A DNA stretch of 64,000 nt from Macrostomum hystrix (taxonomy: Eukaryota > Platyhelminthes > Macrostomidae): the NCBI GenBank assembly GCA_950097015.1, contig CATNEN010000028.1, positions 868,001 through 932,000 of the forward strand, read 5' to 3'. Below, in pieces: positions 42,510 to 54,917 of this stretch. The notes beneath the pieces are model-generated. The model did no database searches. It was not told the origin of the DNA and saw only the letters and a program-made list of their open reading frames with translations. Numbering within the stretch: position 1 is the first letter of the stretch; every line of letters starts with the position of its first letter. A program made the translations under genes and the position numbers.

Positions 42510-43382
42510 GCTGTAAAAAAGCTGTCTATTTTCTATTCCATTTTGTCTAGAGAAACACCAGCTGTGACAGTCGATGCATTTGGTTTTTTTTAATTTAAAC
42601 AGTTGCTATATCCTTGCTTATAAAAACTTTCTAACACATTTTCCTAACTGTCCCTGTGTAAACGATTTGTCGTTATTCTAGAATTTAATTGTCTCTCCAG
42701 TGCTTTTAATAAGCGTAATCATCTAATAGTTTGTTTAAAATAACTTCTCAACGGTAAACTTTTTAGACTTCTGTAATTTGTGACTGCATGCGGTTCCGTT
42801 TATTGAAAAGAAAAACGATAAAATATCCGTTTATTTAGCGGTTCCGTTTCGTTAGTTCCGTATATCTTGGTTTAAAATATTTGAAGTGAAATATTTTACT
42901 TAAGAGCAAAAAAATCTTTTTTTATCTACGAAACTAATAAAAAATAAACGTGATATTGAGACATACATTTTTTACTTTCCTACTTTTAGTAGATCGTTCG
43001 GCAAACGATGCGCAAAGGTGCAGTTTTTTCGATTGCTTATTTAATGCTTTTTACCGTACTGAATTGAAATGCACAGTTTACTGGATTTCTTAACATAGTA
43101 CACGAGATACAGAAAAATAATAATTAACCTGACAAAAGTACAATTGAATGTCGAGCACGGGTAGCTCGGCTCCTGTCGCGTCAATCGCTGGGCTTCAGTG
43201 AGTGAGCTGCGATTTTTCCATAGACATTTGCCCCGCCCAGCTCAATTTCGCTAGCGAGGCAAAGCAGATGAGAGCGGCATTAACCAAGAACTGCGTTTTG
43301 CGCTTTGAAACGGCCTGCTGGGTGCGCAAGATTTCGTAATCGAAACTGACTGTGCAATTCTTGGCCGGCAGATTTGACAGTC
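42510..43382. other. upstream region of the ELAV-like gene
   Basis: AT-rich up to about 43140, then GC-richer with a GC box-like ccccgccc near 43231 just upstream of the coding start. No other feature seen. Two gcggttccgttt words (near 42790 and 42838) hint at a small repeat. Confidence 0.4.
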
Positions 43383-44591
43383 ATGGCGAAGTACTCCCGC
43401 ACAAATCTCATCATCAATTACCTGCCTCAGGCCTTCTCTGACGAAGAGTTTCGCGCCCTATTTAGCAGCGTGGCTCCCGTCAAGCGGGCCAAAGTGTGCC
43501 GAGACAAGCGCAGCGGCTACAGCTTCGGCTTCGGCTTCTGCGAGTTCTACACAGCAGACGACGCTAGCCGGGCAATCCGAGCGCTAAACGGCCTGCAGCT
43601 GCACAGGAAGACGATCAAAGTGGCGCACGCCAGGCTGCAGAGCGCAGAATCCAAGAACTGCAACCTGCACATCACCAACCTGCCGGCCAGTGTCACTATA
43701 GATGAGATTCGGGCCGTTCTAGAGCCGCATGGTGGCATCATTAACTGCAAGATCCTTCCCTGTAGTTCTCGACCAGGTGACGGCGGCAGCAGCGCCACCT
43801 CGCGCAGCGTTGGTTTCTGCCTCTTTGAGACTCGGTCGGCGGCCGCGTCCGCCCTGGCGGCTTTGAACGGAAAGCCGTGGCCGGGCGCCGCGGAGTCAGC
43901 CGAGGCCTCAGCGCAGCAGGTCGTGCAGGTTCGCTTCGCGGACGAGAACGAGAAGAAAGTCCGACCACCGGTCAGTCACGCCAGCCCGGCACTGAACTCG
44001 AGCTTGGCACCGCCCATGCAACCGCCGCTGCCGCTGCAGCACCTGTCAGTGCCGCTCTCTCTGCCGCACCCACCGCCGCCGCCACTTCAGCCGCCGCTGC
44101 TATCCCAGGCCTACGAATTCAGCAACGGGGCCAGTAGCTGCTTCTATTCCATGCATTCCATGCAGCAGCAGCAGCACAGTATAACCCTGCAGCCCCCGCC
44201 GCCGCCAACACCCTACGGCTATGCTGGCAACTGGCAACTGGCGACTGCTAGTCTGGCAACTTTTCCGCAGCCGCCGCAGTTCTATTCCACCGAGCCTCCC
44301 CAGCCTCCGCAGCCGCAGCCAGTCTTCACCGTCAGCGTGTGCAACCTGCCGCCCGGCTTGGACGAGCGCCAGCTGTGGGCAATGTTTGGTCAGTTTGGCG
44401 CGATGGTCGAGGCCAGGCTAGAACCCGGTAGCGGCCGTCAACCAGCTCTTGCGGAGGGTGACCTGCAGCCTCCTGGCGCGTCAGCGGCGGTGTCCTTCGC
44501 CGCTTACCAGTCGGCCGCCGCAGCCGCCGCCCACTGGAACGGCCAGTCGGTTGGCGGGCGCCAGTTGCAGGCCTGGCTCAGGTTGCCATAG
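43383..44591 (+). CDS. intronless ELAV/Hu-like RNA-binding protein
   Basis: 402 residues from the ATG at 43383 (MAKYSRTNLIINYLPQAFS). RRM1 has RNP2 LIINYL and RNP1 YSFGFGFCEF. RRM2 follows directly (NLHITNLPASVTIDEIRAVL ... RSVGFCLFE). Then comes a hinge of about 130 residues rich in Pro, Gln and Leu, and a C-terminal RRM3 (VFTVSVCNLPPGLDERQLWA) whose RNP1 is degenerate (ASAAVSFAAY). The tandem RRM1-RRM2, hinge, RRM3 order and sequence are those of ELAV proteins, which bind AU-rich mRNA. Canonical ELAV genes have introns; this one has none, suggesting a retrocopy that stayed open. The frame begins nine bases earlier with a non-ATG codon, so ATG 43383 is preferred. Confidence 0.88.
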   Translation: MAKYSRTNLIINYLPQAFSDEEFRALFSSVAPVKRAKVCRDKRSGYSFGFGFCEFYTADDASRAIRALNGLQLHRKTIKVAHARLQSAESKNCNLHITNLPASVTIDEIRAVLEPHGGIINCKILPCSSRPGDGGSSATSRSVGFCLFETRSAAASALAALNGKPWPGAAESAEASAQQVVQVRFADENEKKVRPPVSHASPALNSSLAPPMQPPLPLQHLSVPLSLPHPPPPPLQPPLLSQAYEFSNGASSCFYSMHSMQQQQHSITLQPPPPPTPYGYAGNWQLATASLATFPQPPQFYSTEPPQPPQPQPVFTVSVCNLPPGLDERQLWAMFGQFGAMVEARLEPGSGRQPALAEGDLQPPGASAAVSFAAYQSAAAAAAHWNGQSVGGRQLQAWLRLP

Positions 44592-44934
44592 CAACTGCTT
44601 ATATTGACTACCAAAAAACCGAAATTCAATCTCAGATGTATTACGTTTTTATTAATTTTATCTCCGTAGCCTCTCGTGTTCGCAGAATAATTTTAATTTT
44701 TTTTAGTTGCACATTTTTGGCTTCGTCTGCTCGCTGAGCTCATCTGAGCTCATCAACTGTTCCGTACTTCCATTTTAACTGATAATTTTTCCGAAACAAA
44801 ACTGCGCGTCGCAAGTGTGGAAGAATCTAAATTTATATCGCTTTCTACCTGGAAACTTTTTTGGTTATAATTTAAACTCGACTTGCTGAATTATTTATTC
44901 ATCATTTTAATTAAGTTCTCTGCCTTTCACCTGC
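44592..44934. other. 3' flank of the ELAV-like gene
   Basis: AT-rich; no canonical AATAAA seen within the first 300 bases. Confidence 0.4.
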
Positions 44935-46065
44935 GGTTTTCCTGCTTCTTTTCAGCTTCTTAGCTGCTTCTCATCTGCTTCTCATCTGCTTCTAATTCGC
45001 TTCTCATTTGCTTCTCACCTGCTTCTCATCTGCTTCTCATCTGCTTCTCATCTGCTTCTCATCTGCTTCTTATCTGCTTCTTATCTGCTTCTCATCAGCT
45101 TCTTATCTGCTTCTCATCTGCTTCTCATTTGCTTCTCACCTGCTTCTCATCTGCTTCTCATCTGCTTCTCATTTGCTTCTCATTTGCTTCGCGCCTGCTT
45201 CTCATTTGCTTCTCATGCGCTTCTCATCTGCTTCGCGCCTGCTTCTCATTTGCTTCTCATCTGCTTCTAATTCGCTTCTCATTTGCTTCTCACCTGCTTC
45301 TCATCTGCTTCTCATTTGCTTCTCATCTGCTTCGCGCCTGCTTCTCATTTGCTTCTCATCTGCTTCTCATCCGCTTCTCATCTGCTTCGCGCCTGCTTCT
45401 CATTTGCTTCTCATCTGCTTCTAATTCGCTTCTCATTTGCTTCTCACCTGCTTCTCATCTGCTTCTCATCTGCCTCGCGCCTGCTTCTCATCTGCCTCGC
45501 GCCTGCTTCTCATCTGCTTCTCATCTACTTCTCATCTGCTTCTCACCTGCTTCTCATCTGCTTCTCATCTGCTTCTCATCTGCCTCGCGCCTGCTTCTCA
45601 TTTGCTTCTCATCTGCTTCTCATCCGCTTCTCATCTGCTTCGCACCTGCTTCTCATCTGCTTCTCATTTGCTTCTCATCTGCTTCGCGCCTGCTTCTCAT
45701 TTGCTTCTCATCTGCTTCTAATTCGCTTCTCATCTGCTTCTCATTTGCTTCTCATATGCTTCTCATCTGCTTCTCACCTGCTTCTCATCTGCTTCTCATC
45801 TGCCTCGCGCCTGCTTCTCATTTGCTTCTCATCTGCTTCTCATCCGCTTCTCATCTGCTTCGCACCTGCTTCTCATCTGCTTCTCATTTGCTTCTCATCT
45901 GCTTCTCATTTGCTTCTCATCTGCTTCTCATCTGCTTCTCATTTGCTTCTTTTCTGCTTCTCATCTGCTTCGCACCTGCTTCTCATTTGCTTCTCATCTG
46001 CGTCTCATTTGAAGTACTTCTCATTTCTCATTTGCCTCTTTTCTGCTTCTCATTATATCCTCGAG
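44935..46065. repeat. 11-bp minisatellite
   Basis: About 100 copies of ctgcttctcat with variants (ttgcttctcat, ctgcttcgcgc, ccgcttctcat, ctgcttctaat). Strongly pyrimidine-biased on the plus strand. Multi-unit blocks recur, for example the cgcgcctgcttctcatttg blocks near 45190, 45235, 45331, 45391 and 45685. All three plus frames stay open as an artefact of the 33-base period. Confidence 0.95.
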
Positions 46066-46084
46066 CCAGACACATAATTTAATG

Positions 46085-46205
46085 GTGTAGAGTTCTTTGT
46101 GGGTGTGGCGGCTTCCACAGTCCATGGACTGAACAGTTGTGCGCTTGCACCGTTTGGAAGAGCCACGCAACAGCTGCGGCTGCGTCACAGTGAGTTTTCT
46201 TACAT
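46085..46205 (+). mobile_element. SINE family B 3' fragment
   Basis: gtgggtgtggcggcttccac and agtccatggactgaacagtt match the 3' part of 27990-28285, as does the acagctgcggctg word. Confidence 0.7.
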
Positions 46206-46941
46206 TTTTTCGTTAAAATCTGAGTCCACCAACTTGTGTTGAGTGCAAACCCATCCTTCTCACATCTACAAAAGGTGGATCTGATGAAAGGTGGAATATA
46301 GCTGGTTAGCAACAAAGAAAAATGGCTTAACAATTATGACAGCCCCCATGCATTGTGATCCAAAGTCGTTCTTCATACATGAAAAAAACGGAATAGAAAT
46401 ATAATAATAGCTTTAGAGAACTCGGAGATTGATAGGTGAAAAATATAGATAAACCTGCGCATGACCAATCTATATATTACAATCGACAATCATCACTCGC
46501 GGATCAAGTGACGCAAAGTGGATTCACAAAGGCGCTTAGCAACGGTTGCCTTATCCATAAATTAATTGATCAGCATTCGAATTCCTTTTTATATCTCTAA
46601 TACAGTGTGAATAGCCAGGATAAGAATGCGTGCCGCGAGAATTGCCTTGGGGCAGCATTGCCTTGCTCACACTATCTACGGCACCTTAAGAACAGAAATA
46701 AGAAAACTTGACACGCTCGTCAAAAGCAAACGATCCACCTCTGAGTGGGTGCTAAAAAAGAAGAAATCATTAAAAAAAAGTTCTGAGATCTATCTAAACC
46801 TAACGAGCAAAGATTTTGAAAATACTAAACGACTGACTTGGAAACACAAACTTTGAGTAAGGGAAATTGACAGATAAAAGTATTCGAAAGCTAGTGAAGA
46901 CCAAAGCTGGTTGCACATCTGACACTTACCCACTCGCTTGA

Positions 46942-46983
<42 letters not shown>

Positions 46984-48060
46984 ACTGATAGCACACACTC
47001 AAGGAACTAACACGGATCTCAAGTATGCCAACTAGTTTTCGACTGGCTGGTTGGTTTTGTTGCTAAGGCACAAGTAAAACATTATTTTCGCATGATCACA
47101 ATTTATTTTCGACGAGAAAATGACATTTATTTACAAATTGAGGCTGGCAAAGAATGTGCTTGTGAGTTTCTACGTTTTTCATTTCTACGTCTACGTGATA
47201 CGTTTTTCACACCGGTAATGATCTATAGGTGCCCACTAAATAGGGATTTCTGTCCCATGCCATGAATGATCCCAATCGGTGGTATTGCGTGCAAGCCGAC
47301 TAGACTTGTTAGAACCTGCAGGCTGCGCGCCTAGCTTGTACTAACAAAGGCTGCACGAAACAATTAAAATCACTTTTCTTCTAGAAGAAATAACAAAGAT
47401 TTTTTGTCGTTTTCTTTGAGAAAATGAAGCCATTATTTTTCTACCTATTTCAACCTGCGCGAAGTCACAGAGATTTCAATCAGCTACCATGCTGCTCTCA
47501 TTGTTGTTTCTTTCGATTCAAGACTAAAAAGAATCCTGTTTTCCTTTCTAATATAAAGATTGCTTTCCCTGTTGTTTAAAGATCTTCACTGAAGATCTTT
47601 TTAAATTGCTTTTTAGCTATACTTGTGTGTGTGTGTGTGGGCCATAATGCTACTGCATGGTGTTGACTGGTGATTGCGTCACCTGTATCAATTGTGGCCT
47701 CATTCTCACCACCCAAATTTTCGCATTCGAAGTCTTATTGAAATAATTTCATATATTTAGCAAGGACACAGTTCAGTGGAGCGTAAATTGGTCACAAAAT
47801 TCCACTTGTTATCCATCGCAGACTCTCAAATTGGGGATATATTTTAATTTCTAATTCGACTTGTTGAATAGCTCGGAAATTATTGATGCAAATATATTTG
47901 AGACCTTGGTGTTGCAATTGTTATTCGATTTTTCTCAAAATTGAAAAACGAATTTTGTGATGCCGAATGAGCTATGCCACCGCTCTCTGTGAAGCCTTTA
48001 AAAAACACCTGGAATGCCTTTTGAATAAATTTACGAGTAAACGCGAATTTTACTCGAGTT
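46206..48060. other. intergenic with GT microsatellite
   Basis: Mostly unique sequence. A GT run lies at 46945-46981 and a short TG run at 47624-47639. A 76-codon ATG frame at 46626-46856 has no recognisable feature. TTGCGTCAC motifs lie at 46508-46516 (reverse) and 47674-47682. Confidence 0.45.
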
Positions 48061-48433
48061 AAAGGATCTGAGGCAACCTCCAAGATACGCTGAAGGATCT
48101 GAGGCAACCTCCAAGATACGCTGAAGGATCTGAGGCAACCTCCAAGATACACTGAAGGATCTGGGGCAACCTCCAAGATACGCTGAAGGATCTGAGGCAA
48201 CCTCCAAGATACGCTGAAGGATCTGGGGCAACCTCCAAGATACACTGAAGGATCTGAGGCAACCTCCAAGATACACTGAAGGATCTGAGGCAACCTCCAA
48301 GATACACTGAAGGATCTGAGGCAACCTCCAAGATACGCTGAAGGATCTGAGGCAACCTCCAAGATATGCTGAAGGATCTGGGGCAACCTCCAAGATATGC
48401 TGAAGGATCTGAGGCAACCTCCAAGATACGCTG
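48061..48433. repeat. 31-bp minisatellite
   Basis: Twelve copies of aaggatctgaggcaacctcc plus aagatacgctg, with gagg/gggg and cgc/cac/tgc variants. The minus strand is open in more than one frame, an array artefact. Confidence 0.95.
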
Positions 48434-49576
48434 GAAAAGGACTCGGGGTTTGAAGGTGGCAATCATTTCTATGTTGTTGAAAGCAGAATTGATGGTCTGA
48501 GAAAAGAATGAAAACAAATTTCCTATAAGCAGTCTAGTGGTTTTCTGTTTCTCAAAAAAGATTTGCATTTCCCTTCCGCAACTGGCGCAGCTGCAACTTG
48601 AACGCGCTGCATCGGCGGCGTTACTGGGGAATTCGCTCGCATGGCAACTACAGTTTTTCCATTGTATCCCGCCTCGATAATGGCGTAGGGTTTGCCTTAT
48701 ACCACCTGGAATTGTCCGGGACTGAAGCCTAAAGTGCCCACAAATATGATGCAGCTGTGAACTCAGATTGCCCAGTGATACAATGGCCATCATTGCTTCC
48801 GGCCTTTATAATCAGACTATATACTCGTATATAATGTACAATAGTTGCTAAGGTCGCTTTCCAGTTCTCAATCTATTCGAACAGGCCCCAGTCTTATTCC
48901 AAAATCAACATATTGGCCTACAACGTGTGTATTTCTATGAGCATCTGGCAATGCAATAGATGTTCATCTATTATCTTTTTAAAGCAATAGGCACGAATCG
49001 CCTCTAGCCTTGCAACAGATGTCTGCGCTTGTGGAACAGTGAAAGCGATCGCCTCCAGCTGGGGGCGGGCAGCTGATTGTGCCTCGCTTAAATTAGTCCG
49101 CGATTGCGTCACCAGTCCCCGCGCGGTCTTTGCCTGTCTGAATACTGTCTTTCAGAAGCAGAAGCTGCAGGATGTCACCAAGGTTTGGACAGCTGAAGCA
49201 GGGGAGGGGCATAAACTTCTCGCCAGTTGGCTTCGATGAGTGACTGAGAAGGACTCAGTGTGATTGCCAGTTGGCGAATGCTTTATAGGATTTTGGGGGA
49301 AAATTGAGAAATCTGATTTGGGATCAAAGAAAAAATGGACTCGTCAGAATCTTCGCCCATTCGGACCCAGATTTCCCCCTTCGGCCATTTATCCCATTAT
49401 TTATATTTCCCATAGGACCCCCGAAGGGATAGGACTAAATATATTCAGCAACAGTCCTCGTGGCTGCCTTGGACTCCGGATTGAAGATTCGGTGGGGAAA
49501 ATAGGGATAAATTGGAAGCAGAATGGGATAAGGAAATAATTAAAGTGGTTCAGAATAACATGTCCGCTAGATTCTG
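48434..49576. other. unique island
   Basis: Non-repetitive; GC-rich around 48580-48790 and 49010-49220. TTGCGTCAC at 49104-49112. No supported exon. Confidence 0.45.
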
Positions 49577-49935
49577 TAGGTAACGAATGAAGGTTCAGCT
49601 GGAATCGAATGAAGGTTCAGCTGGAATCGAATGAAGGTTCAGTTGGAATCGAATGAAGGTTCAGCTGGAATCGAATGAAGGTTCAGCTGGAATCGAATGA
49701 AGGTTCAGTTGGAATCGAATGAAGGTTCAGTTGGAATCGAATAAGGATTCAGTTGGAAACGAATGAAGGTTCAGTTGGAATCGAATGAGGATTAAGTAGG
49801 AATCGAATGAATTAAATTATTCAGTTAGAATCAAATGAGGATTCAGTTGGAATCGAATGAATTAAATTATTCAGTTAGAATCGAATGAGGATTCAGTTGC
49901 AATCGAATAAAGATTCAGTTGGAATCGAATGTATT
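49577..49935. repeat. 22-bp minisatellite A
   Basis: About 16 copies of gaaggttcagctggaatcgaat, decaying toward the 3' end with longer variants that include attaaattattcagtt. Confidence 0.93.
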
Positions 49936-49939
49936 AAAA

Positions 49940-50457
49940 TATTCTGTGGGATTCGATGGCAGATTCTGTGGGATTCGATGGCAGATTCTGTGGGATTCGA
50001 TGGCAGATTCTGTGGGATTCGATGGCAGATTCTGTGGGATTCGATGGCAGAGTCTGTGTGAATCGATGGCAGATTCTGTGGGATTCGATGGAAGATTCTG
50101 TGGGATTAGATGGCAGATTCTGTGGGATTCGATGGTAGATTCTGTGGGACTCGATGGTAGATTCTGTGGGATTCGATGGCAGATTCTGTGGGATTCGATG
50201 GTAGATTCTGTGGGATTCGATGGCAGATTCTGTGGGATTCGATGGCAGATTCTGTGGGATTCGATGGCAGATTCTGTGGGATTCGATGGCAGATTCTGTG
50301 GGATTCGATGGCAGATTCTGTGGGATTCGATGGCAGATTCTGTGGGATTCGATGGCAGATTCTGTGGGATTCGATGGCAGATTCTGTGGGATTCGATGGC
50401 AGATTCTGTGGGATTCGATGGTGTGGGATTCGATGGCAGATTCTGTGGGATTCGATA
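49940..50457. repeat. 22-bp minisatellite B
   Basis: About 23 copies of gattctgtgggattcgatggc(a/t), more uniform than the adjoining 22-bp array A and apparently related to it (attcagttggaatcgaatga against attctgtgggattcgatggc). Both strands stay open over 66-base periods. Confidence 0.95.
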
Positions 50458-51214
50458 ACTAAGCATAGAGGAAGTAGATCTGTTATAACCTCAATCGAGA
50501 ATTTTACTCCCAGCTCGTACTTTCGCGTGACATTTTAGATTGACTAATCCAGCTAGTCTAATTAAAATCCTATTCTTCGATATTAGCATCGTATTTTCAG
50601 TGGGGGAAAGTGTTTTGGTTTGCCAGTCATTTGAAAATGTCGTAGTTAAATTCGGCCAAAGGAAGCCCAGCTTAAAAACTAGGTAACACAATTTGCACCT
50701 CTTTATCGGGTCCAGCTCTCGTTAGCAAGAATTGTGTGATTATCGTATGAAGAGGCACTGAGCTTTTTTGCAATCGCTTTAATTGAGCAGGACAGTGAAA
50801 TTAAAGGCCAATGACTAGGATAATTTGGTAGCACAATTTCCGCTCTGTTTAATTGACAAGTGTCAAGGCCGCGACCCGCTGACACCCTCAAAACCTTATT
50901 GTGGTGCCACTGATCCCTTGTCAAAATTGACCCTGGGGGCAAAAAAACAGGAGCTTATAAAGTAGTTTTACTTGCTTCTATTTGCACAAGCTCAAAAATG
51001 TTTAATTGGAGTTGCAAGTGAGCGAGCCACGAACACGCAAGAAGATGTGGTTGCGTAGGCAGTGCGAAATCTAAATTCAATGAAAAAAAGAAGTGTTTTT
51101 GGAAAATAAGGTATGATTCATTGCCTGTTTGATCTTGATGCTATTTTTTGTGACAGTTGGCGCATTGCCAGGCAAAGAATTTCGTAAGAAATGAGTTCTA
51201 CTAATCCTTGAAAA
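50458..51214. other. unique island
   Basis: No supported gene. Confidence 0.45.
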
Positions 51215-51610
51215 TCGGTTCTAAGGACAGGATCCGCTCCCCTCATCCGCCCTTTCTAAGGACAGGATCCGCTCCCCTCATCCGCCCCTTCTAAGGACAG
51301 GATCCGCTCCCCTCATCCGCCCTTTCTAAGGACAGGATCCGCTCCCCTCTATCCGCCCCTTCTAAGGACAGGATCCGCTCCCCTCTATCTGCCCCTTCTA
51401 AGGACAGGATCCGCTCCCCTCATCCGCCCCTTCTAAGGACAGGATCCGCTCCCCTCATCCGCCCCTTCTAAGGACAGGATCCGCTCCCCTCATCCGCCCC
51501 TTCTAAGGACAGGATCCGCTCCCCGTCATCCGCCCCTTCTAAGGACAGGATCCGCTCCCCGTCATCCGCCCCTTCTAAGGACAGGATCCGCTCCCCTCTA
51601 TCTGCCCCTT
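51215..51610. repeat. 35-bp minisatellite
   Basis: Eleven copies of ttctaaggacaggatccgct plus cccctcatccgcccc, with a ctcta and a cgtca variant. Each unit contains a BamHI-type ggatcc. Confidence 0.95.
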
Positions 51611-52177
51611 CGCTCCTAAGTTTGTTTCACAAGTCTCTGTCTGCAGTCTGCATAGGCCATAGAGGCCAGCCGCTTTGTTTGCAAAACGTTAAAACTGGTC
51701 AAACACTGAGCGGCCATCGCTTCGGAAGAAGTGTCTGCAGGTGGGTCCATCGAGTATTGTTGTTGAAGTTTGAGCAGTTGGGCTATTTAGAGACCCGTCT
51801 AGTTTGAGCAGTTCCCTTTGTCCATTCTTGGACGGAGGCGAGAAGAGACAGGAGCGAGAGCGAGAGAGAAGAGAGGCCAGTACAAACAATAGCGTTATGC
51901 AGCCAAATACGAAATCTACCAAGTTGAAGAGGCCAGCGGTGCTCAGTGCCTCAGTGAATCGCTGAGTTTAAGCTTACTAGCTGGATGCAAGCGTTTAAGC
52001 CTATTGATGAGGAAAGTAATTTGAAATTTAGACATGACTGATTAGAATTGGGACAGTGAAAAACTATATTGCGTGGATCGAGGAACAACAATAGGCTTTG
52101 TCCACTTCTCCTATCATTCAGTATTTGGCATTTCATATATTCACCGTTTTCCACCAAACATTTTTCCCAGATCCTAA
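51611..52177. other. unique island
   Basis: No supported gene; a GAGCGAGAG-rich patch lies near 51840-51875. Confidence 0.45.
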
Positions 52178-52565
52178 ACTTCAAGATCCCCAAAGTCCCA
52201 GATCCCCAAAGTCCCAGATCCCCAAAGTCCCAGATCCCCAAAGTCCCAGATCCCCAAAGTCCCAGATCCCCAAAGTCCCAGATCCCCAAAGTCCCAGATC
52301 CCCAAAGTCCCAGATCCCCAAAGTCCCAGATCCCCAAAGTCCCAGATCCCCAAAGTCCCAGATCCCCAAAGTCCCAGATCCCCAAAGTCCCAGATCCCCA
52401 AAGTCCCAGATTCCTAAAGTCCCAGATCCCCAAAGTCCCAGATCCCTAAAGTCCCAGATCCCCAAAGTCCCAGATCCCCAAAGTCCCAGATCCCCAAAGT
52501 CCCAGATCCCCAAAGCCCCAGATCCCAAAGTCCCAGATCCCCAAAGTCCCATATCGTCAAAAGTC
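52178..52565. repeat. 16-bp minisatellite
   Basis: About 24 nearly identical copies of cccagatccccaaagt. Open on both strands over 48-base periods, which yields spurious frames. Confidence 0.95.
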
Positions 52566-52915
52566 CCAGATTCAGAATCTTTCAGAAAACAAAATTCACT
52601 GATCTCAAAATCACAAATCCTCAAACTCCAAGATCTTTAAGTTCCGCTCATTAAAAAACTTCCAGATTCTAGACCGCATTACCTAATTATCACTGAAAAT
52701 TTCACATTTTCGAATTTCTAATATTCGAATGTTTTTCCCCTTTCATCCCTAAATCTCGTAAATTTGGCCTCCCTAAGTACACATACAGGCCATACAATCC
52801 TGGCACAGGAAATAAATAATGTCGGGAGGTTGATGTTGGAGTCCATAGAGAGAGAGGATTGTTGAGTAGATGGTTTGCTGAGCTTGATTTTCCATTTTGG
52901 CAGAGCAGCAGAAGC

Positions 52916-52947
<32 letters not shown>

Positions 52948-54917
52948 TAGAGTCCTTCCTGTTTCCTGATTTTTATCGACGAATTTTTTGGCCTGTGCAC
53001 ACAGACTCTGCACTTCCTTCTGTAAACTATTCTTAGCTTGAGCAGTCTGTGCTCAACTATTTCTGTTATAGGATGCATCCGTATAGAAGGAACAAAGACC
53101 CGCAATTCAATTTCATCCACGCTTTTATTCCCTATTTCCCGCTCTCGCTCTCTCAGCACTTCCTGCCCAAACCGGGGGACACGTGCATTGGCGGGATAAC
53201 TCAGGCCTCCAAAACGATCCCGGCCAGTGAGTTCAGGAAGCTTCAACTGGCACGACTGCGGCACGAATATGAATTCAGTTGAGTTTGATTTGATCGGAAA
53301 TTGCGTCAAAACCGAAGCCTAGGGGAGCTGGTGAAGGGAAGATGAAGGATGCCTGGTCTAGTTTCCGCTTTCTTTTGTCTAATTTTCTAAAAACTGCGTT
53401 TTTCTCTAGCCTCATCTCAGCTTCCGTTTTTATTGCCAGAATGGGATCATGCGTTAAAAATGGAACAATTTAATTCCTTAGCTTATCAACGTGCCCCATA
53501 TCTTAGCATTCTATGCTAAACTGAATTCTTTAGTATTGATTTTTTTAATGCTGATGATGGTAAAATTTCATTGTTCAAAAATCTTGCTTGAAATAAAAAT
53601 TTGGGCCAGGGGGGGTTTAACATCCTCAACTCAATCTGCTCAAGTGATTGTGTTCAGCCATCAGTTTAAATCTCTTCAATTGTTGAAATCATTATTATGT
53701 CCCAACAAAGACCAAAGTGGAGACACGGTGCGGAGTTGCTAGCTGACGATAATGCAACGACTGAATGCAAATATGGAACAGAAAGAACTGGCTGTTTCGT
53801 GAAGCTCCCGAGTCGATGCGGATCCCATTCTATTCTGACTTTTTTCCCTCATCAAACAGTCGCTTCTCCAACCCACCCCCCTCCCCAGTTTATTGCAGTC
53901 TCCGCTCAGCGCTTTGGGCTGCTGATGAGGAGCGAGCAAGTCACCTGACTGCCATGTGTGGGGGCTGCCTCTGTGCTCATGGCAGATTCTGCTGGTTTGA
54001 GCATAGAAAGAAGGCTCGATTTTTTATCAATCTAGTTGCAAAAATAAGCGGGTGCCCCGGACTTGCAGTTATGGGAGGCCCGCATTCAAGGACTCATCCC
54101 GACCACCGGTGCAGGGGGGGTCTGTCCCGGGGTCTCAGGATTGTGACCTTCAGTCTTTGCACCGACCTGAACTCATTCCAGCAACTTCCAATCGTTCTCT
54201 TAGTTTATTGCTTAATTTTATACTTTTATTGACGCTCTGTTATTTGGGTCTGGGCTGATGTTCTATTGCTGTGGTGAGAGCTTCAGATTTTGCTGGAAGT
54301 CCCAGATAATAGGGAGGTCAGTAGTTCGAATCGTAGCTATGCGCAGTCTTTTGGAAGCGCCTAGCAACAGCTTATCTTCTTCTCCTTTGAATTCTATCTA
54401 AAATGTGTCTGTCAGGTGTGTCTTCCTCGGGTTATAAGCGAGTCTTTCATCAGATAGTTATCCGCAGTTTGCTATCAAATTAATGCTTATTTTTTCAAAC
54501 AATCGTTTGGCCTCAAATCGCCGATAGCTTCATCAAACTCTCTTTATCTTCCAGCCTCCGTCACTCTTTGTCTGCAGGCACGTGGCTGCGGAGACTAAAC
54601 CGGTTGGCGGATCTTCATCTTCAACGCGACCAAACATTCAATCGCAACATTTTTTCATTTCTTTCCTCTTTTTTCCTGGAAAATACAATAAGCTAGCCAT
54701 TCTAATTCTGGGATATTCTCGCCACACTGAATATTGACTTTTGATTGATCAGTTTTGTCTGTGTCTTGGAGTGAGGCATAACCAAGCACTGAATTCTTTG
54801 CTTATGTATATGTTTCCTATACTAACCGTTTATATTTTTATAAAACAGCTTACTTGACACCATTGTTAAAATGATTATTATGAATTAAAGAATTCATAGC
54901 TAATGAAGCCAAATCTC
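52566..54917. other. unique island with AGC repeat
   Basis: An imperfect AGC/AGT run lies at 52905-52951. A SINE family B-like remnant (aggtcagtagttcgaatcgt, then ttggaagcgcctagcaacag) lies at about 54310-54385. Otherwise no supported gene; a CACGTG E-box is at about 54581. Confidence 0.45.

Noticed and set aside
45008-46082. Hydrophobic LLLICFSSASH repeat protein
   Set aside because: 11-bp array read over a 33-base period, open in all three plus frames; no gene context.
46626-46856. 76-codon ATG frame, basic
   Set aside because: No recognisable motif or signal and AT-rich codon use unlike the real genes here.
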